NCBI RefSeq assembly: GCF_008329605.1
Contig: NZ_NPKO01000008.1
Location: 186,001 to 250,000, forward strand
DNA length: 64,000 nt
Direction of reading: 5' to 3'
DNA from: Mycolicibacterium sp. P9-64
GTDB lineage: Bacteria; Actinomycetota; Actinomycetes; Mycobacteriales; Mycobacteriaceae
A model generated the notes under the pieces. It worked only from the letters and a program-made list of their open reading frames with translations. It searched no databases and was not told the origin of the DNA. Every line of letters starts with the position of its first letter. Position 1 is the first letter of the stretch. Made by a program: the position numbers and the translations under genes. This document shows, one piece after another, positions 61,105 through 64,000 of this stretch.

Positions 61105-62655
61105 CTAGTCGGCCGCCAGGAAGGCGTCGAGCTTCTTGACGATCTGATCGATGCTGAAGCTCGCCGGTGGATGCCGCGGCGGGAACTCCTTGAACGTGTC
61201 GAGGAACATCGACGCCATCGCCGTGGCGTAGATGACGAAGAAGTCGCGCCGCAGGAACCAATCGTAGTAGGTGTTCGAGGTGATGTCGGCGTACTCGAAC
61301 GGGTCGGTGCGCAGGTTGAACAGCTTGGGCACCCGCAACTCCGTGAACGGCTCGGCCCACGTCCGCAGCGTGCCCTGGCAGCGCTGCTCGGCGAACACGA
61401 TCTTCCAGTTCTCGAACCGCATGGCGACGAGTTCGGCGTCGTCGTTGAAGTAGAAGAACCCACGCCGAGGACTGCGTTCGACCTCGCCCATCAGGTATGG
61501 CAGCAGGTTGAAGCCGTCGATGTGCACCTTGTACTCGGTGTCACCATCGGCGCCCGCCTTCATGCCCTTCTTGAGCTTCTCGCTGACGTCGGGGTCGCCC
61601 GCCGCGGCGACCAGCGTCGGCAGCCAGTCGTGGTGCTGGACGATGTCGTTGGATATGCTGCCCGCCTTGATCTTTCCCGGCCAGCGGATCAGCTCGGGGA
61701 CGCGGTACGCGCCCTCCCAGTTGGTGTTCTTCTCGCTGCGGAACGGCGTCGTGCCCGCGTCCGGCCACGAGTTGCGGTGCGGCCCGTTGTCGGTCGAGTA
61801 GATGACGATGGTGTCCTCGGCGATGTCGAGCTCGTCGAGCACGTCGAGCACGGTACCGACGTTGCGGTCGTGGTCGATCATCGCGTCGTGGTACTCGGAC
61901 TGCCACATCCCGGCCTGGCCCTTGCTGCCCGGTTTGAGGTGGGTGTAAAGGTGCATGTGGGTGAAGTTGCACCACACGAAGAACGGGGTGTTCGCCTCGT
62001 GCTGACGCTTGATGTAATCGACGGTGCGGTCGGCGATGTCGTCGTCGATGGTCTCCATCCGCTTGGCGGTCAGCGGGCCGGTGTCGGTGATGGTCTGCTT
62101 GCCGATCGGTCCGTACCTGTCGTCGTCGGGTTCGGTCGAGTCCTCGGTGAGCGCCTTGCAGTCGAGGACACCACGGGGCAGAGCAAGGTCGTGGAGTCGG
62201 GGAAACAGGTCCTTGTGCGGGTAGTCGTACTGCTCCGGCTCCTCCTCGGCGTTGAGGTGATACAGGTTGCCGTAGAACTCGTCGAAGCCGTGCACCGTCG
62301 GCAGGTACTTGTTCAGGTCCCCGAAGTGGTTCTTGCCGAACTGCCCGGTGGCGTAGCCGAGAGGCTTGAGCAACTCGGCGATCGTCGGGTCCTCGGCGGC
62401 CCAGCCGATGTCGACACCCGGCACGCCGACCTTGCTCATGCCGGTGCGGTACACGCTCTGGCCGCTGATGAACGCCGCGCGACCGGCGGTGCAGCTCTGT
62501 TCGCCATAGGAGTCGGTGAAGCGCATGCCCTCGTTGGCGATGCGGTCGATGTTGGGCGTGCGATAGCCCATCATGCCGTCGCTGTAGCAGCTGAGGTTGG
62601 AAATCCCGATGTCGTCACCCCAGATGACCAGGATGTTGGGCTTGCCGTTCGGCAC
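61105..62655 (-). CDS. Arylsulfatase-type sulfatase with CxAxR motif
   Basis: A 516-residue sulfatase. Metal ligands Asp14/Asp15 lie in VIWGDDIGISN. The formylglycine motif is Cys55-Thr-Ala-Gly-Arg59, with Ala instead of the usual Pro. STDNGPHRNSWPD near 285 is the second metal region. GTG 62655 follows AAGGAG at seven bases; it opens PNGKPNILVIWGDD. No signal peptide is seen, so it is cytosolic. It forms an operon with the HAD phosphatase and probably FGE, its likely maturase. The substrate may be a sulfated sterol, lipid or aromatic, but nothing in the sequence decides this. Confidence 0.92.
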   Translation of the reverse strand: MPNGKPNILVIWGDDIGISNLSCYSDGMMGYRTPNIDRIANEGMRFTDSYGEQSCTAGRAAFISGQSVYRTGMSKVGVPGVDIGWAAEDPTIAELLKPLGYATGQFGKNHFGDLNKYLPTVHGFDEFYGNLYHLNAEEEPEQYDYPHKDLFPRLHDLALPRGVLDCKALTEDSTEPDDDRYGPIGKQTITDTGPLTAKRMETIDDDIADRTVDYIKRQHEANTPFFVWCNFTHMHLYTHLKPGSKGQAGMWQSEYHDAMIDHDRNVGTVLDVLDELDIAEDTIVIYSTDNGPHRNSWPDAGTTPFRSEKNTNWEGAYRVPELIRWPGKIKAGSISNDIVQHHDWLPTLVAAAGDPDVSEKLKKGMKAGADGDTEYKVHIDGFNLLPYLMGEVERSPRRGFFYFNDDAELVAMRFENWKIVFAEQRCQGTLRTWAEPFTELRVPKLFNLRTDPFEYADITSNTYYDWFLRRDFFVIYATAMASMFLDTFKEFPPRHPPASFSIDQIVKKLDAFLAAD

Positions 62656-62965
62656 GGTCGGCTCCTTCCGCGGGCTTCTCTGTTTACCGTCGTTCCGCTC
62701 GCCCTGACGAGCGTGTCGGTTCGATGCTAAGAGCCGCGGCACCCCGCTGGGGGCGTTCGACGGAGTCCACCTGCTTGTAGGAGCAAAAGCATTTCGCGCC
62801 ATACCAATACGGTCTCGATGCGGGTGCGATCACCGGCTAACTCGACGGGGTGACCGCCTCGGCCGTCGGAACAGTGGTCTAGTGTCGATGGATCGTAGGT
62901 ATCTCGCGTTCCCGCAACCACGGTTACCGTCTGCGATTGCTCGGATAGCGACGGGAGCACCGTCC
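62656..62965. other. 310-base gap without a gene
   Basis: The divergent gap between the sulfatase and DUF5994 genes. No convincing ORF, operator or tRNA was seen. A short hairpin (TGCTT/AAGCA at 62772-62791) and a mildly AT-rich stretch around 62784-62815 are the only structure. Promoters for both genes should lie here. Confidence 0.6.
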
Positions 62966-63412
62966 ATGGTGCCAATCTCCTCTCCTCGCACGAAGGCGCC
63001 GCGCCTGGCGTTTTGCACGAGATCGCAGGCGCGCGGCAGCGTCGACGGGGCGTGGTGGCCCAGCAGTACCAACCTCGGCGCCGAACTGCCCGACGTGCTG
63101 GCCGTCCTCGGTTCGCGCATTGGTGAGGTCCGTCGCGTGGTCTACGACCCGAGTATCTGGCCGACCACCCCGTCGCGCATCATCCGCAGGGGCGTCGCGA
63201 TAGCCGTCGACCCGTACAACTTGGTGACCAGCGAGACCGTTTACCTGATCGGGACGCACTCGCGCGACGCGGTGCTCTTCGTCGTTCCGCCGTCGTGCGC
63301 CGTTGCGGTGGTGGATCGTGTCCTCGGCGCCGTATCGGAGGCAGCGGGTCCGATGCATGCCAACGTTCTGCGCCACCTGCTCGGACAGTTCGCCGGCGCC
63401 AAGAAGGTCTAG
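62966..63412 (+). CDS. DUF5994-family protein
   Basis: A 148-residue protein with the DUF5994 pattern. It opens PRLAFCTRSQARGSVDGAWW, followed by LGAELPDVLAVLGSRIGEVRRVVYD and a C-terminal helix. Small single-domain proteins of this family are abundant in mycobacteria; no function is known. ATG 62966 is chosen at the family start, with GGGAG ten bases upstream; the frame is open further upstream but that sequence is not family-like. The stop shares CTAG with the convergent CobW gene. Confidence 0.72.
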   Translation: MVPISSPRTKAPRLAFCTRSQARGSVDGAWWPSSTNLGAELPDVLAVLGSRIGEVRRVVYDPSIWPTTPSRIIRRGVAIAVDPYNLVTSETVYLIGTHSRDAVLFVVPPSCAVAVVDRVLGAVSEAAGPMHANVLRHLLGQFAGAKKV

Positions 63413-64000
63413 TGGTGGTGGGCCAGCGCCCACTCGGGCAGTGGGTCGGGATAGGCCTGCCATGCCGAAGGCCCTTCGGCCAGTTCGGAATCGGTGAGAA
63501 GCGCGGTGTCCAGCTTTGCGCGTACGCCGTGCTTGTCGAGGTTTACGCCGATGAACACCAACTCCTGTTCGGGCGCGTAATCGGTTGCCGCCCAATACTG
63601 CGCCGGTTCGATCGTCAGGTTCGGCCCGGCTTGCGACCAAATCGCGGCGATGTCGGGTCGGCTGGCGATCCAGCAAAAACCCTTGCTGCGCAACAGCCCT
63701 CGGATGTCGTCGAGGGTGTCCCACAGCCTCTGCGGGTGAAACGGCCGGTCGGATTTGTACGTGATGCTGGAGATGCCGTACTCCTCCGTCTCGGGGGTGT
63801 GGCCGCCTGTCAGCTCCTCATCCCATTCCGGGCTTTGCGCAGCGAGGTCGGGATCGAACAACCCCGTTCCCAGCACCGTCGACAGATTCACCACCCCGCG
63901 GAGGGTCTGCACGATCTGCGCCGACGGGTTGAGGCGCCGCAGCACCGATTCGACGGTAGCGACCGTCCGTTCGCCGACCAGGTCGGTCTTGTTGAGCAGG
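63409..64000 (-). CDS. CobW/ZigA-type GTPase, N-terminus outside window
   Basis: The C-terminal 197 residues of a CobW-family G3E GTPase. The entering frame contains LLNKTDLVGE, the G4 guanine-specificity motif. The CobW C-terminal domain follows (SSITYKSDRPFHPQRLW, ELVFIGVNLDKHGV). Such proteins insert metal, often zinc or cobalt, into client enzymes and are commonly zinc-repressed. The P-loop and CxCC motif lie beyond the window, so the metal cannot be told. Confidence 0.85.
   Translation of the reverse strand, partial: LLNKTDLVGERTVATVESVLRRLNPSAQIVQTLRGVVNLSTVLGTGLFDPDLAAQSPEWDEELTGGHTPETEEYGISSITYKSDRPFHPQRLWDTLDDIRGLLRSKGFCWIASRPDIAAIWSQAGPNLTIEPAQYWAATDYAPEQELVFIGVNLDKHGVRAKLDTALLTDSELAEGPSAWQAYPDPLPEWALAHHH

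Overview
The window is chromosomal DNA of a mycobacterium, most likely a fast-growing Mycolicibacterium. The evidence is the high GC content, the many GTG starts, and a gene order that follows the M. tuberculosis block Rv1058-Rv1101c almost without a break: fadD14, Rv1059, two patatins, lpqV, echA8/echA9, a BI-1 protein, fadA3, lipU, cbs, pra, metB, greA, mca, the short-chain prenyl synthase, coaA, glyA, desA2, phoH2, fum and glpX. Gene names come from recognising protein motifs and this order; no database search was run.

Layout. 1-9.7 kb: a clipped secreted protein, FadD14, a thiolase, a Ser/Thr kinase beside an EmbR-type regulator, an Rv1059-like oxidoreductase behind a KstR-type operator, an alcohol dehydrogenase and an antigen-85-like protein. 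9.7-17.2 kb: two patatins, lpqV, a cysteine dioxygenase/rhodanese pair, a membrane hydrolase and two crotonases. 17.4-29.4 kb: BI-1 protein, a DUF559 protein set among palindromic repeats, fadA3, a GDSL esterase, lipU, the transsulfuration genes cbs and metB, and a three-gene Pra/RDD family. 29.3-34.8 kb: GPP34, greA, DUF4307, mca with two downstream genes, and a ketosteroid isomerase. 35.0-39.4 kb: an accessory block with EspJ-like and EspK-like proteins on either side of an unfamiliar single-pass membrane protein with a duplicated ectodomain. 39.5-57.3 kb: conserved housekeeping genes, including a serine hydroxymethyltransferase of unexpected, long Chlamydia-like type at the usual glyA1 position. 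57.4-62.7 kb: a minus-strand block with two oxidoreductases behind a second identical KstR-type operator, then a formylglycine-generating enzyme, a HAD phosphatase and a sulfatase. 63 kb to the end: DUF5994 and a clipped CobW-type GTPase.

How the genes may work together. Two identical KstR-like palindromes, a KSI with all three catalytic residues at canonical numbers, a thiolase and several lipid enzymes suggest sterol or lipid catabolism. Sulfatase and FGE form an enzyme-maturase pair. cbs, metB, cysteine dioxygenase, rhodanese and mca all touch sulfur or thiol metabolism. Many genes have a TANNNT hexamer 6-8 bases before the start codon, which predicts leaderless transcripts; in three cases the stop codon of the neighbouring gene supplies the start of that hexamer. 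No tRNA, rRNA, insertion sequence, prophage or CRISPR array was seen.
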